Source of the DNA: Candidatus Bathyarchaeota archaeon
GTDB taxonomy: Archaea > Thermoproteota > Bathyarchaeia > Bathyarchaeales > Bathyarchaeaceae
DNA length: 32,348 bases
Assembly (NCBI GenBank): GCA_030608565.1
Contig: JAUWDY010000003.1
Span: 73,587 to 105,934 of the forward strand
Direction of reading: 5' to 3'
A model generated the notes under the pieces. It was not told the DNA's origin. It did not search any database and saw only the letters and a list, made by a program, of their open reading frames with translations. A program made the position numbers and the translations under genes. This document shows, piece after piece, positions 7,902 through 17,624 of the stretch; within the stretch, counting starts at the first letter, position 1; the number at the start of each line of letters is the position of its first letter.

Positions 7902-9326
7902 TCAGCCTCCTAAGAAGTGACGTAAGGCAGGATACATTTCTGCGACGCGTTCTTGCATCAGAAGCTGATAATATTGGTACAGAATTCCGACAGCCAGCAA
8001 AATGCCCATACCCGTTCCAAACACTCCAAAGAAGTTCGCAACCGAAGCGATTAGTCCCACTAGAACCCCGCCGAGTACAGCAACTGTGGGAATGTAACGA
8101 TTGAGAAGTGATTCAATGGGTTTACTCGACCTTCTAAACCCTGGAATCTGCATTCCCGAGTCAATAAGTTGTTTCGCAACCATTTTTGGACCTAAACCCC
8201 CCACTTCAAGCCAAGTGAGTGAAAAAACGACGCAAAATGCGACCATGATGGCCGTGAATCCAAGTGCTCGGATGGGATCACTTGCAACGTCTGACAGGTT
8301 TTGAGGAGAAATTACATAATATACAAGTCCACCAACGGGTTGAGATTGTCCTCCTTCTCCTACTGCATACTGGCCCAAGAGACTAACCCAAAAGTTGTTT
8401 CTGCCCCATGGTTGACTCCAAAGAAGTTGAGATATGAAATATATATTTGCGAAAAGAGCGGAGGCGAAAATCACGGGTAGGTTAGATACGTATAGTAGTT
8501 TGATTGGGTATCGGCCGCGAAATCCTCTATAACGGGCGTATGAGATGGGAAGCTCGATCCTTACTCCTTCTGCATAGATTACTATGAGAAAAACAACTAT
8601 TGTCGTGATGAAACCCAGCATGGTGGGGTTTTGTCCAGGTCTAAAGAAGACAGTACTTAACGATTGACCGCTTAGGATTGTTTGAAAGAAGGCGATCAGA
8701 GCTCCAGATTGTTTTCCAACCTCTCCAAATGCAGGTAAAGGAGACAAACAAGACCATGCAATAGTTTGAGCCACTCCTGCCATAATGAACAGGCTGATTC
8801 CGCTCCCAATTCCCCAGCCCTTTTGTAACAATTCATCTAAAAGCATAAGCAAAATCCCGGCGACCATGAGTTGAACAAAGACGACCATGGATCTCGCAGG
8901 TAGTAGACTGCCGTACATTCCCCCAATTAGGTATGCGGAGGCTTGAACTCCAATCATGATTATAGAGAAGACCTTGGTAGCGGTAGTGAAAAGGGCTCGG
9001 TCATCAGGGTTGGACATGTCGCATTCAATCATGTTGGATCCCACAAGAAGTTGTAGAATGATGCCCGCAGTTACTATGGGACCTATTCCAAGTTCCATTA
9101 AGGATCCTCGATTCGAGGCGAAAATTACTCGGAGATATTGGAGGGGGTCTCCTCCTTCCGCCCCAGGAGGTAGGTATAGCGGCACCTCGGACATGACAAG
9201 GTATAATGCCAGTGCCATGGCAGTCCAGAACAGCTTTTCATTAAATCCTACCTTGCGCTGAGGTGGGCTGATTTCGGGTACAAACCTTGAAAGAGGCTGG
9301 AACATCCTGAGGAATCTACCGGCCAT
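7902..9326 (-). CDS. secY: Protein translocase subunit SecY
   Basis: This is the central channel subunit of the Sec61/SecYE-beta translocon, with about ten membrane helices over 474 residues. The start MAGRFLRMFQPLSRFVPEIS is followed by the conserved amphipathic N-terminus and TM1. The plug region GGDPLQYLRVIFASNRGSLM, GWGIGSGISLFI (TM4-5 area) and the cytosolic loop ELPISYARYRGFRGRYPIKL, with its SecY-type conserved arginines, are all present. It follows uL15 in the minus-strand block, as in most archaea. Confidence 0.97.
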   Translation of the reverse strand: MAGRFLRMFQPLSRFVPEISPPQRKVGFNEKLFWTAMALALYLVMSEVPLYLPPGAEGGDPLQYLRVIFASNRGSLMELGIGPIVTAGIILQLLVGSNMIECDMSNPDDRALFTTATKVFSIIMIGVQASAYLIGGMYGSLLPARSMVVFVQLMVAGILLMLLDELLQKGWGIGSGISLFIMAGVAQTIAWSCLSPLPAFGEVGKQSGALIAFFQTILSGQSLSTVFFRPGQNPTMLGFITTIVVFLIVIYAEGVRIELPISYARYRGFRGRYPIKLLYVSNLPVIFASALFANIYFISQLLWSQPWGRNNFWVSLLGQYAVGEGGQSQPVGGLVYYVISPQNLSDVASDPIRALGFTAIMVAFCVVFSLTWLEVGGLGPKMVAKQLIDSGMQIPGFRRSSKPIESLLNRYIPTVAVLGGVLVGLIASVANFFGVFGTGMGILLAVGILYQYYQLLMQERVAEMYPALRHFLGG

Positions 9327-9396
9327 GCGCTTTTCCTTCTTTGTTCATAAAACAGGTTGCAATGCTTGGTAATTAATTTTTAGCTCAATGAATTAA

Positions 9397-9831
9397 TCAT
9401 GTTTTTTCTAGGATCTGCCCACCGGCATTCTCTATTTTTTTAGCCGCGTTTTCTGAGTGAGATGTGATCTTGACGAGGAGGGGGCTGGTTATGTTTCCCA
9501 TTCCTAAGAGCTTGTTGTATCCTAGCTTGTTGAGGTCTAGAACGGTTCTTTTCTTCTTTTTTTCTGGTTGTTCCTTGGCCAATCTATCAGCTAGTTCTTC
9601 GAGTTGTCCTACGTTGATGATAGAGGTTTTGCGGTGTAGACTTTGCGGAGACGTGAATCCTCTTTTTCCAAAATAGTTAGGCTCATGCTTTATCACCCAC
9701 GTCCACCCTGCTTTGTGGCGACCTGCCTTTCGTCCGCCTTTTCCTCCAGTTTTTCTATGCTGCCCGATCTGGCCGTAACCGTGGGTTCTGGAGCCGCGCA
9801 TCTTTCGGGTTTTCCGAAGTTTTTGGGGCAT
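9397..9831 (-). CDS. rpl15: 50S ribosomal protein uL15 (L15)
   Basis: The 144-residue large-subunit protein has the glycine- and arginine-rich N-terminus SRTHGYGQIGQHRKTGGKGG, which threads into rRNA. It also has the archaeal-type segment WVIKHEPNYFGKRGFTSP and a C-terminal alpha/beta domain ending ENAGGQILEK. GAGGTTGAT seven bases or less before the ATG is a good Shine-Dalgarno sequence. It sits directly upstream of secY, the end of the classical spc operon. Confidence 0.95.
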   Translation of the reverse strand: MPQKLRKTRKMRGSRTHGYGQIGQHRKTGGKGGRKAGRHKAGWTWVIKHEPNYFGKRGFTSPQSLHRKTSIINVGQLEELADRLAKEQPEKKKKRTVLDLNKLGYNKLLGMGNITSPLLVKITSHSENAAKKIENAGGQILEKT

Positions 9832-9875
9832 GTAATCAACCTCGTTTTAGGCGCTTAGGTTTGGGGATTCTTTAA

Positions 9876-10415
9876 TTATCCTACGAAGATTTTTTCGCCT
9901 TTGAATACTTTTTCTACGAGTTTTTTCAGGCGTACTTCGAGTACTCCGTTTTTGTATGAGGCTTGAGCGGATTTGGGGTCTACTTTTGCGGGGAGTGTTA
10001 GTTCTTTGTGGTATTTTCGTTTGGGTGTATCAACTGAAATTGTTAGGTGATCTCTGGTTGTGTGGAGGTGTATATCGTTTTTTTCTACGCCTGGGAGTTC
10101 AGTTACGATGACTACGTCTTTGTCCTCCTCTATAACGTCAACGAGGGGTTCCCGTTCTTCTCGAATTTGAGGACCGAAACGGCTTTTTTGAACGTTTCCG
10201 AATTCTCGGATCACGGGTTTTCCGTTGGGTCCAATAGACATTGAGAAACCGTATACGTAGGGTCTGTAAGCTTTTGCTTTTTCGGTTGGGGTTTCAAAAG
10301 CTTTGCTCATCATTTCGTCCATCATGTCTTCGAGTCTGTCGAACTCGTCGAAGATGTTGAACCATGTGTGTGGACTTTTTTTCCTTCTTCGGCGTTTCCA
10401 CCAGGGTTCGCTCAT
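9876..10415 (-). CDS. hsp20: Hsp20/alpha-crystallin small heat-shock protein
   Basis: The alpha-crystallin domain spans about residues 85-175, starting EPLVDVIEEDKDVVIVTELP and ending with the diagnostic ASYKNGVLEVRLKK (the x-GVL motif) near residues 152-165. The N-terminal arm begins MSEPWWKRRRRKK and includes a Met-rich helix (LEDMMDEMMSKAFE). Such proteins form oligomeric holdases that bind unfolding proteins. I chose the ATG at 10413-10415 because AAAGGAG lies eight bases upstream. A longer reading from 10487 adds 24 residues with no family support. The gene is 45 bp upstream of uL15 on the same strand. Confidence 0.93.
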   Translation of the reverse strand: MSEPWWKRRRRKKSPHTWFNIFDEFDRLEDMMDEMMSKAFETPTEKAKAYRPYVYGFSMSIGPNGKPVIREFGNVQKSRFGPQIREEREPLVDVIEEDKDVVIVTELPGVEKNDIHLHTTRDHLTISVDTPKRKYHKELTLPAKVDPKSAQASYKNGVLEVRLKKLVEKVFKGEKIFVG

Positions 10416-10654
10416 CAGCCTTTCTCCTTTGACAAGATTGTGCATGAAATGATGACTATAAATGTATCGATGAATCTGGTTTTTCATGGTTAGAAGTGGT
10501 TTGTGAGTGTGTGACGCTTCTAGCCCTAGTCTAAGATATGCGCCAAATAGGAATTAAATAGAAGGATAAAAAAGGATTTTGAGGTACCTGTTGCTGTTCT
10601 TCTATTCCAGAGAAATAAGAACAACTGATATATCCGAATAACGTTCAATGAAAA

Positions 10655-11473
10655 ATGGAGGAAAAGACGATAACGCAAGTACCAAAGCCGATTATTCTAA
10701 AGCTTGGAGGATCAGTTATTACAATGAAGAATGAGTCCTTTACTCTAAACAAGAGAGCAATCACGAGACTTACAAAAGAGATCAAACGAGCTGATGTTAA
10801 CTCTCTTGTCATAGTTCATGGTGGTGGTTCTTTCGGTCACCCAGTCGCAAAACAGTACAAGATAGATAAGGGCTACAAAGATTCGTCACAGATCATAGGA
10901 TTCGCAAAAACACATCAAGCAATGACAACACTAAACAAACATGTCATAGATTCCCTAATAAACCAAAACATCCCAGCGGTAGAAATCCAACCCGCCTCCA
11001 TCATAATTACAAAGTCAGGCCGAATCCACATCATGGAAGAAAGACCATTAACGAAACTGCTTGAATTAGGATTCACACCAGTTCTTTACGGAGACGCGGT
11101 CCCAGACTCGAACATCGGATTCGCCATCCTGTCCGGCGACCAACTTGTCTCCCAACTCGCAATACGACTGAACGCAGACCGCATCGTAATAGGCGTAGAC
11201 GTAGACGGCCTCTACACTGCAGACCCTAAAACCAACCCGTCCGCCCAACTCATTCAACACATCACCCTACAGCAACTGAAAAAGCTACAAAACAAAATCG
11301 AAAAAACAAATGTAACCGATGTCACAGGTGGCATGCTTGGAAAAATACTTGAACTAATACCCGCACTAGAACATGGAGTTAATGTGAGAATCGTGAACGC
11401 TTTAAAACCCGACAACGTTTACCGTGCACTTGAAGGAGAAGAAGTTGTCAGCACCTTCATCGAAAAGGGGTGA
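10655..11473 (+). CDS. ipk: Isopentenyl phosphate kinase
   Basis: The enzyme phosphorylates isopentenyl phosphate to isopentenyl diphosphate, the last step of the archaeal alternative mevalonate pathway. It belongs to the amino-acid-kinase fold: KPIILKLGGSVIT (residues 11-23) forms the phosphate loop, and VHGGGSFGHP (54-63) contains the family's catalytic histidine (H62). GDAVPD and GVDVDGLYTADP are further hallmarks. The 272-residue length is normal. It heads an operon with IDI2 and a prenyl synthase; its stop TGA overlaps the next gene's GTG by four bases. GTTCTT...AAGAAC (about 10595-10621) upstream is an imperfect inverted repeat of unknown meaning. Confidence 0.95.
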   Translation: MEEKTITQVPKPIILKLGGSVITMKNESFTLNKRAITRLTKEIKRADVNSLVIVHGGGSFGHPVAKQYKIDKGYKDSSQIIGFAKTHQAMTTLNKHVIDSLINQNIPAVEIQPASIIITKSGRIHIMEERPLTKLLELGFTPVLYGDAVPDSNIGFAILSGDQLVSQLAIRLNADRIVIGVDVDGLYTADPKTNPSAQLIQHITLQQLKKLQNKIEKTNVTDVTGGMLGKILELIPALEHGVNVRIVNALKPDNVYRALEGEEVVSTFIEKG

Positions 11474-12585
11474 AAAAACTGCCTAACCCAACCGAGAAAA
11501 GAAAGACTAACCACGTCCGCATATGCATAGAAGAAAACGTCCAAGCCCGACGGGCAACGACAGGATTCGAGGACATCTTCCTTATCCATAGGGCCCTACC
11601 AGAAATCGAACGAGACAAAATCAACCTCTCAACAAAAGTTTTCAACCACAAACTTTCCGCCCCACTCATTGTAGAAGCCATGACTGGAGGGGCCACAGAA
11701 ACGGCGAAAATCAACGTAGCCATAGCCGAAGCGGTGGAGGAGCTAGGCTTAGGAATGGGTGTTGGGAGCCAGCGAGCCGCCATTGAGAACCCAAAACTAG
11801 AAAACACGTTTGCAGTCACTAGGAAAAAAGCGCCTACAGCCTTTCTCATAGCCAACATCGGAGCACCCCAACTCGTCAGAGGATACGATGTCAAGCAAGC
11901 CAAAAAAGCTGTGGAAATGATAGACGCCGACGCATTAGCCATCCACCTAAACCCGTTGCAAGAAGTCATCCAACCCGAAGGAGAAACAAACTACGTCGGT
12001 GTCCTCAAAAAAATCAGAGAAATCACGCATGCACTTGACATCCCAATCATAGCTAAGGAAACGGGTACGGGCGTAGCAGCCGAAGAAGCAAAAATGCTTG
12101 AAGCCGCAGGCGTAGCAGGAATAGATGTAGCAGGGGTCGGAGGAACAAGCTGGGCAGCAGTCGAATATCACCGAGCGAAAAAAATGCAAGACAAATTCCG
12201 TCAAAGGCTCGGCGAAGACTTCTGGGACTGGGGCATACCCACCGCTGCAAGCCTCATCGAGGTCGCCCAGTCCGTAAATCTCCCAGTCATAGCCTCGGGT
12301 GGAGTGCGCTCTGGAATAAACGTCGCAAAGAGTTTAGCACTAGGCGCAAGTCTAGCTGGTATGGCCTCACCAATCTTACGCCCCGCCACAAAAGACTCAA
12401 ACAAGGTCAAAAAAGCGCTTCAATTCGTAATAGAAGAGTTAAAAAACACCATGTTCCTTGTAGGAGCAGAATCCACTCAAAAATTAAAGAAGGCTCCACT
12501 TGTGTTAACCGGAAAGACGGCTGAATGGTTGCGAATGCGAGGCTTCCAACTTGAACGGTATGCGAGAAGAAGGGAAAGTGGTTAA
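11470..12585 (+). CDS. fni: Type 2 isopentenyl-diphosphate delta-isomerase
   Basis: This FMN- and NADPH-dependent isomerase interconverts isopentenyl and dimethylallyl diphosphate. It is a TIM barrel: VEAMTGGATETAKIN (about 70-84), GLGMGVGSQRAAIEN (about 93-107), IHLNPLQEVIQPEGE (about 158-172), AKETGTGVAAEEA and the C-terminal FMN phosphate site ASGGVRSGINVAKSLALGAS are diagnostic. It starts with GTG inside the stop of the kinase gene (GTGA overlap), preceded by a GGGG run, and ends one base before the next gene's ATG. That spacing makes translational coupling likely. Confidence 0.96.
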   Translation: MKKLPNPTEKRKTNHVRICIEENVQARRATTGFEDIFLIHRALPEIERDKINLSTKVFNHKLSAPLIVEAMTGGATETAKINVAIAEAVEELGLGMGVGSQRAAIENPKLENTFAVTRKKAPTAFLIANIGAPQLVRGYDVKQAKKAVEMIDADALAIHLNPLQEVIQPEGETNYVGVLKKIREITHALDIPIIAKETGTGVAAEEAKMLEAAGVAGIDVAGVGGTSWAAVEYHRAKKMQDKFRQRLGEDFWDWGIPTAASLIEVAQSVNLPVIASGGVRSGINVAKSLALGASLAGMASPILRPATKDSNKVKKALQFVIEELKNTMFLVGAESTQKLKKAPLVLTGKTAEWLRMRGFQLERYARRRESG

Positions 12586-13662
12586 ATGAAAATAGATGTT
12601 GAAAAACTTCTGAAAGAGAAAGCCCCAATAATTGATAAAATGATAGAAAAATACATCCCAAGGACATACGACAAAGAATCCTTGGTTTTTACACTTGGTC
12701 CACCAGCATACGAATACAGTTCTGAAGCTATAAGCAAAGCAATAGCAGAACCCATATGGGAATTTTTAGACAGAGGCGGCAAAAGATGGAGACCAATCCT
12801 TTTCCTTTTAGTCTGCGAAGCTCTTGGCAAAAACCCAAGCGAGTTCTTAGACTTCGCCATAATCCCAGAAGTCATCCACAACGGAACAATAATGATAGAC
12901 GACATCGAAGACTCATCGGAATTTCGGAGAGGCAAACCCTGCACGTACAAATTGTTCGGCCTCGACATCGCAGTCAACGCGGGAAACACAATGTACTATC
13001 TGCCATTGTTAACCTTAATCAAAAACAAGGACAAACTTTCTAACAAAAAACTGACTAGACTCTACGAAATCTACGTGCAAGAAATGATCAACATAAGCTT
13101 TGGACAAGCAACAGACATCGCATGGCACAGAGGATTAGTAAACGCCGACGAAATCACAGAAAACCAGTATCTTCAGATGTGCATATACAAGACTGGAACA
13201 TTAGCAAGAATGTCAGCGAAGATGGCTGCCGTACTAGCAGATGCTGATAACGATTTGATTAAAAAAATAGGAAAATTCGCAGAGGCACTCGCCGTAGCCT
13301 TTCAGATACAGGACGACATCCTCGACCTAGTCAGTGAAAAATTTGCCGAAGGAAAGGGTGGACTCGGCAGAGACATTACGGAGGGAAAACGAACCTTGAT
13401 GGTAATCCACGCACTAAAAAAAGCAGAGGCTGGAGACAAAGAGAGGCTGATAGAAATTCTCAACATGCACACAACCGACCAAAAAATAAGAAACGAAGCG
13501 ATCGACATCATCAGAAAATATGGTTCAGCAGAATACGCAAAAGAGTATGCACGAAACATGATGAAAGAAAGCTGGAAAGAAATCGACGAGTTTCTACCAC
13601 CATCAAACGCAAAGGAAGAGTTAAAGGTATTCGCTAGTTATCTCGTTGAAAGAAAAATCTGA
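12586..13662 (+). CDS. idsA: Polyprenyl diphosphate synthase (geranylgeranyl diphosphate synthase type)
   Basis: The enzyme condenses isopentenyl diphosphate with allylic diphosphates to make the C20 (or longer) chains of archaeal lipids. The first aspartate-rich motif DDIED is at residues 105-109 and is followed by the arginines of SSEFRRGK. The second, QDDILD, is at 242-247. RGGKRWRP (63-70) binds the diphosphate. The residue five positions before the first motif is glycine, not an aromatic, which in this family agrees with a product longer than C15; this is an inference. The ATG follows the preceding stop directly. Confidence 0.95.
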   Translation: MKIDVEKLLKEKAPIIDKMIEKYIPRTYDKESLVFTLGPPAYEYSSEAISKAIAEPIWEFLDRGGKRWRPILFLLVCEALGKNPSEFLDFAIIPEVIHNGTIMIDDIEDSSEFRRGKPCTYKLFGLDIAVNAGNTMYYLPLLTLIKNKDKLSNKKLTRLYEIYVQEMINISFGQATDIAWHRGLVNADEITENQYLQMCIYKTGTLARMSAKMAAVLADADNDLIKKIGKFAEALAVAFQIQDDILDLVSEKFAEGKGGLGRDITEGKRTLMVIHALKKAEAGDKERLIEILNMHTTDQKIRNEAIDIIRKYGSAEYAKEYARNMMKESWKEIDEFLPPSNAKEELKVFASYLVERKI

Positions 13663-13680
13663 TCAGGCACGGAAAATCAA

Positions 13681-15432
13681 GTGGCAAACTTGACTTCAAA
13701 TGCGGAACTTAGGGAAATCATTCGGAAGATTGCGCTTTTGAATGCGCTTAACTACGGAGGAAAAGCTCGAGCAGGGCCAGTTCTCGGCAAATTACTCGCA
13801 GAATGTCCGCATCTTAAAACGAGGGTAAAGGAGGTTGCCTCCATCATTGCTGAGGTTGCCCAAGAGGTTAACAAGCTTTCTCCAGATAGGCAGAGAGGGA
13901 TCGTTGAGGAGAAGTGGCCGGAGGCTTTGGTTAAGGAAAAAGCTGTGGTAGAGAAGATGCTCCCGCCGTTGCCAAACGTTGAAAATTACAAGCGGGTTGT
14001 CACTCGTTTTGCACCAAATCCAGACTGTCTCTTACATTTGGGGTCGGCTAGAGCCATAATTCTCTGCTACGAATATGCAAAAATGTATAACGGTTTGTTC
14101 TACCTCCGTTTCGAAGATACAGACCCAAGACTGAAAAAATCCGCCCTGCAATTCTACGATCTCATAAGAGAGGATATAATGTGGCTCGGATGTAAATGGA
14201 ATGCCGAATTCATCCAAAGCAACAGACTCCCCATATATTATGAACACGCAGAAAAAATCCTCAGGGACGACAATGCCTACATCTGCACTTGCAAGCGCGA
14301 AGAGTTTCGAAAAAAAGTAATGATAAAGCAACCATGTCCATGTAGAAACCTAACACCAGAAGAAAACCTTGCACGCTGGAAACATATGCTAGATGGAACT
14401 TATGGCGAAGGGAAAGCCGTTGTAAGAATCAAGACTGACTTGGACCACCCGAATCCTGCAGTTCGAGACTGGCCAGCGTTGAGGATCATTGACACAAAGA
14501 AGTATAGCCATCCAAGGGTGGGCAGCAAATACCGTGTCTGGCCTCTCTACAACTTTGCCTGCGGTGTCGACGATCATCTAATGGGCGTAACTCACATCAT
14601 ACGGGGAAAGGAGCATTTAACCAATCAGACACGACAGGAGTACATGTATCGCCATTTTGGGTGGGAGTATCCTGAGACCATTCATTATGGCAGACTTAAG
14701 ATAACAGGGGCTTCTCTTAGCAAATCCGTGATTGTACAAGGACTTAGGAGTGGTCTGTTCAAGAGTTGGGATGACCCGAGGCTTGCCACGTTTGCCGCTT
14801 TGAGGAGGAGAGGGATAACAGCTGAGGCTATAAGGCGTCTAATAATTGATGTTGGTCCTAAGACTGCAGATGTGACGCTGAGCTGGGAGAACCTCTATGC
14901 CTACAATCGGAAAATAATTGACCCTGTCGCAAATCGGTACTTCTTTGTGTGTGACCCGAAAAAACTGATAGTAAAAAAAGTTCCACATGCATTCACCGCT
15001 AGGATTTCTCTGCACCCAGATAAGGTGGAAAGAGGCTTTCGTTGCTTTGAGATAAAGCCAAAAGAGGGTAGAGTATCCTTCTGGGTTTCCAGCAACGATC
15101 TGAGACTTCTGGAGAAGAATGGAAAAATACGTTTTATGGGATTGTTTAATTTTCAGGTTGAAAAAGTTACAAAGCATGGTGTTAAGGCGGTTTTCCATAG
15201 CGAGTCTCATGGCGAAGCAAAAAAAATTGGTGCTACCTTGATTCATTGGCTTCCATGTGATACAGGTATTCCATGCGAAGTTGTGATGCCAGATGCTTCT
15301 GTAGTCAAAGGCCTTGCTGAAGATCCCTGTAAGAGTTTGCGTCCTGACGCCATTATTCAGTTTGAACGTTTCGGTTTTGTTCGAGTTGACAATGTGAATG
15401 AGGAGTTAACCGTATGTTTTGGCCATCGATAG
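13681..15432 (+). CDS. gltX: Glutamyl-tRNA synthetase (archaeal type)
   Basis: This class I synthetase charges tRNA-Glu, and in archaea lacking GlnRS also tRNA-Gln. An N-terminal helical extension of about 100 residues (IRKIALLNALNYGGKARAG) is typical of archaeal/eukaryotic GluRS. The HIGH signature appears as HLGS (119-122) within FAPNPDCLLHLGSARA, and the KMSKS signature as ASLSKS after GRLKITG. Cysteines CTC and CPC near residues 201-222 may bind zinc. GluRS genes often read NPDGPLHLGN, so the Cys-Leu and Ser here are mild departures. It starts with GTG, 18 bp after the prenyl synthase gene, and may belong to the same transcript. Confidence 0.96.
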   Translation: MANLTSNAELREIIRKIALLNALNYGGKARAGPVLGKLLAECPHLKTRVKEVASIIAEVAQEVNKLSPDRQRGIVEEKWPEALVKEKAVVEKMLPPLPNVENYKRVVTRFAPNPDCLLHLGSARAIILCYEYAKMYNGLFYLRFEDTDPRLKKSALQFYDLIREDIMWLGCKWNAEFIQSNRLPIYYEHAEKILRDDNAYICTCKREEFRKKVMIKQPCPCRNLTPEENLARWKHMLDGTYGEGKAVVRIKTDLDHPNPAVRDWPALRIIDTKKYSHPRVGSKYRVWPLYNFACGVDDHLMGVTHIIRGKEHLTNQTRQEYMYRHFGWEYPETIHYGRLKITGASLSKSVIVQGLRSGLFKSWDDPRLATFAALRRRGITAEAIRRLIIDVGPKTADVTLSWENLYAYNRKIIDPVANRYFFVCDPKKLIVKKVPHAFTARISLHPDKVERGFRCFEIKPKEGRVSFWVSSNDLRLLEKNGKIRFMGLFNFQVEKVTKHGVKAVFHSESHGEAKKIGATLIHWLPCDTGIPCEVVMPDASVVKGLAEDPCKSLRPDAIIQFERFGFVRVDNVNEELTVCFGHR

Positions 15433-15654
15433 TCGAAGATTTGAAAATTCTCCAGATAACAACGACTCAGTTTTTTGTCACGTTATGTTGCATGTTTCTG
15501 CGCTTGCCAATGAAGCCCACTCCAACTCCAGTTCAAGAAACAGAACCCAAAACACAAGCAGATAGAATGCTCCGACTAGACCACCACTATCTGAGGTCTT
15601 CACAAAAATTTATTCATAAATAAAGGTAATGTAACAAACACGCACAAAACAATT

Positions 15655-16152
15655 TTACTCAGACTCAGATGTTTGACTTGACAGTTGAGACTTTTCCTCT
15701 AACTTCTTCTTTCTTCGCTCATAGAAGTCCACAGAAAGTATAACGAGAAAAGGTGACAATAGGTACAACGTAGCCAACCATGGATTTCCAAGCCAAACAG
15801 CCACTCCAAAAATCTGCTCTACAAACTCTCCTCCAGCCACAAAAGATAAGACACTCTCAAATTCAACGGCTAAAAAAGTCAGTACCAAGACCACAACAAA
15901 TTGTAAAAGCGCACTCTTTCTTTTCAAGATAAGTGACGGAATGAGAGAAGTCATCACCCAAATCCAAGCAAAAGAGTACATAAATTCAATGCGATCTATA
16001 CGAGGCATCATAAATTCTTGAATTGATGGAAAAAATGGACCCATAGATTGGGCAACGCTGATAACAGCTACACGGGTAAACATCTGATAAGTAATCAGCA
16101 ATACCCATATGCTAGATATGTAAAGAGGAGTCGTTAAAGTAGCCTTCACCAT
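15655..16152 (-). CDS. Hypothetical membrane protein, about four helices
   Basis: Hydrophobic segments lie at about residues 8-30, 52-72, 78-95 and 125-148 (numbering from the ATG at 16150-16152). The tail ends in FYERRKKKLEEKSQ and a Ser/Thr-rich stretch. I chose the inner ATG because GGCGATGATC lies just upstream; a TTG at 16188 would add 12 residues. The gene begins four bases after the stop of a small frame at 16157-16402, suggesting a two-gene transcript. It converges with gltX; the 222-bp space between them shows no feature. I recognise no family. Confidence 0.7.
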   Translation of the reverse strand: MVKATLTTPLYISSIWVLLITYQMFTRVAVISVAQSMGPFFPSIQEFMMPRIDRIEFMYSFAWIWVMTSLIPSLILKRKSALLQFVVVLVLTFLAVEFESVLSFVAGGEFVEQIFGVAVWLGNPWLATLYLLSPFLVILSVDFYERRKKKLEEKSQLSSQTSESE

Positions 16153-16156
16153 GAGA

Positions 16157-16402
16157 TCATCGCCTTCCAATGGAAATAAAACCGACAAGAGAGATGTTGC
16201 TTCCGCATTCAGTAGATACGATTGTCAACTCTTTTAAAGACACATTTCGAACCTTAGTTTCTAGGACGCTGTGAACACTTTCGGTTTCATCTTCGGGAGA
16301 AATAGTGACCCGCCGATTAGGGCAAGAGAAATCTCTGGTTCCCTCGATTTTTGCCAGGTCTGTTGTGCGTACTTGATTTTGCTTCAATTCTTGTCGCTCC
16401 AC
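16157..16402 (-). CDS. Possible small protein, 81 aa, upstream of the membrane gene
   Basis: This frame starts with GTG and ends with TGA four bases before the ATG of the membrane gene at 16152, a spacing typical of coupled genes. The product is hydrophilic (KIEGTRDFSCPNRRVTISPE) with an Ile/Val-rich end (LTIVSTECGSNISLVGFISI). The frame stays open further upstream without a good start, so the N-terminus is uncertain. No family is recognised. Without comparative data it could still be chance. Confidence 0.4.
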   Translation of the reverse strand: MERQELKQNQVRTTDLAKIEGTRDFSCPNRRVTISPEDETESVHSVLETKVRNVSLKELTIVSTECGSNISLVGFISIGRR

Positions 16403-16646
16403 TTGAAAGTTTTCCAGTGTGTATACCCACAGAAAATTATAAGGAAGAGAGTATCTTAAATATTACGATGCAATTATTATGTTTCAAAATCTTTCTTGAA
16501 AGGTTAATTGAAGATTGGACGCCCCATCAAGTCAAATTATGAGCTAGAAAAAGAAAGTTTTAAACGAACATTATGTGATAAACTATCTGCGTTTGAATGT
16601 GAAACTGACAACACAGGTTTATTCATTGTTCGGTTGGAGAGAGAGA

Positions 16647-17624
16647 ATGTCTAAAACTTCAAAGGTTGAGCGGGCTAAGGTATACAAAGACCACCGCGTC
16701 CAATTGTTTCTCAGCAAGTTCGTAAGTGGGGAGCTTAGTGAATTGACCCCGGTTTATGATCCCAAGTATGGGTACAAGTATCCAGTTGTTGAAGCGATTG
16801 TAGGTGAGGTCAGTATCACGGAGGAATTTTTGAGGCGCCTCTTTGAAGTCGGCGTTCTGAAAAGAAAACTCTACGACAAGATTGTTTATTGTCCGCATTG
16901 TAATTCGGCCAATGTCTCAGTTCATTACTGCTGCCCTCACTGCAAGTCGTTTGACATTAGGAAAAGTTCGTTAATCGAACATGTTCCATGCGGATACATC
17001 GATACTGAAGAGCACTTTCAAATAAAAGGAAAGCTCACGTGTCCAAGGTGCCACAAAGAATTGACCAAGCCTGATGTGAACTATAGAAAAGCAGGTGTGT
17101 GGTGCACCTGTAACGAGTGTGACAAGAGCTTTGATATTCCGGTTTCATCTCATTTCTGTCGTGAATGCCATCAAATCTTCAGGTTTGAAGAATCCATTTA
17201 CAAAGACGCATATTCTTACAGCTTAAATCAGAACGTAATGCAGGAAACGGGACTTGGCTTGTTTCTGATTGCCCCAATACGGGAGTTTTTACAGGGTCGC
17301 GGATTCGAAGTGGAAAGCCCCGGCTTCATAAAGGGGAAATCTGGTGCGAGTCACATGTTTGACATCAGGGTTTCCCGTAGAGACGGGTCTCGAAACATAA
17401 CCGTGATCGACCTCGCAGCAACAACTGATGGTGTGGTTTCTGAGCAGCCCGTCATTGCAATGTTCGCTAAAGTTTTTGATGTCAATCCCTATAGAGCATG
17501 TTTGATTGCAGTTCCGAAAATGTGTGAAAGTGGGAAGAAGTTAGCTGCGCTTTATAAGATTAAGTTGATTGAAGCGAAAGATCAGAAGGGCGCGTTAAAG
17601 GCTTTAAAGGCATTGATCGGTTAG
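16647..17624 (+). CDS. TackOD1-type zinc-ribbon protein
   Basis: The protein has a run of zinc-binding pairs: YCPHCNS, CCPHCKS, CPRCHK, CTCNECDK and FCRECHQ within about residues 80-180. It ends with an alpha/beta domain (NITVIDLAATTDGVVSEQPV, RACLIAVPKM). This arrangement matches the TackOD1 output domain, named from TACK archaea, often attached to signalling modules; the C-terminal part resembles restriction-endonuclease-like folds. No receiver or kinase domain is fused here. I chose the ATG at 16647 because GGAGAGAGAGA immediately precedes it; an earlier ATG at 16575 lacks such a site. Role is probably DNA- or metal-related signalling, unproven. Confidence 0.75.
   Translation: MSKTSKVERAKVYKDHRVQLFLSKFVSGELSELTPVYDPKYGYKYPVVEAIVGEVSITEEFLRRLFEVGVLKRKLYDKIVYCPHCNSANVSVHYCCPHCKSFDIRKSSLIEHVPCGYIDTEEHFQIKGKLTCPRCHKELTKPDVNYRKAGVWCTCNECDKSFDIPVSSHFCRECHQIFRFEESIYKDAYSYSLNQNVMQETGLGLFLIAPIREFLQGRGFEVESPGFIKGKSGASHMFDIRVSRRDGSRNITVIDLAATTDGVVSEQPVIAMFAKVFDVNPYRACLIAVPKMCESGKKLAALYKIKLIEAKDQKGALKALKALIG

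Noticed and set aside
7735-7920. Possible gene in the secY to DUF106 gap
   Set aside because: The frame spans the ends of two genes on the opposite strand with no ribosome binding site; no adk similarity was seen.
15414-15623. Short frame after gltX
   Set aside because: It overlaps the gltX end in another frame and ends in low-complexity sequence with no family features.
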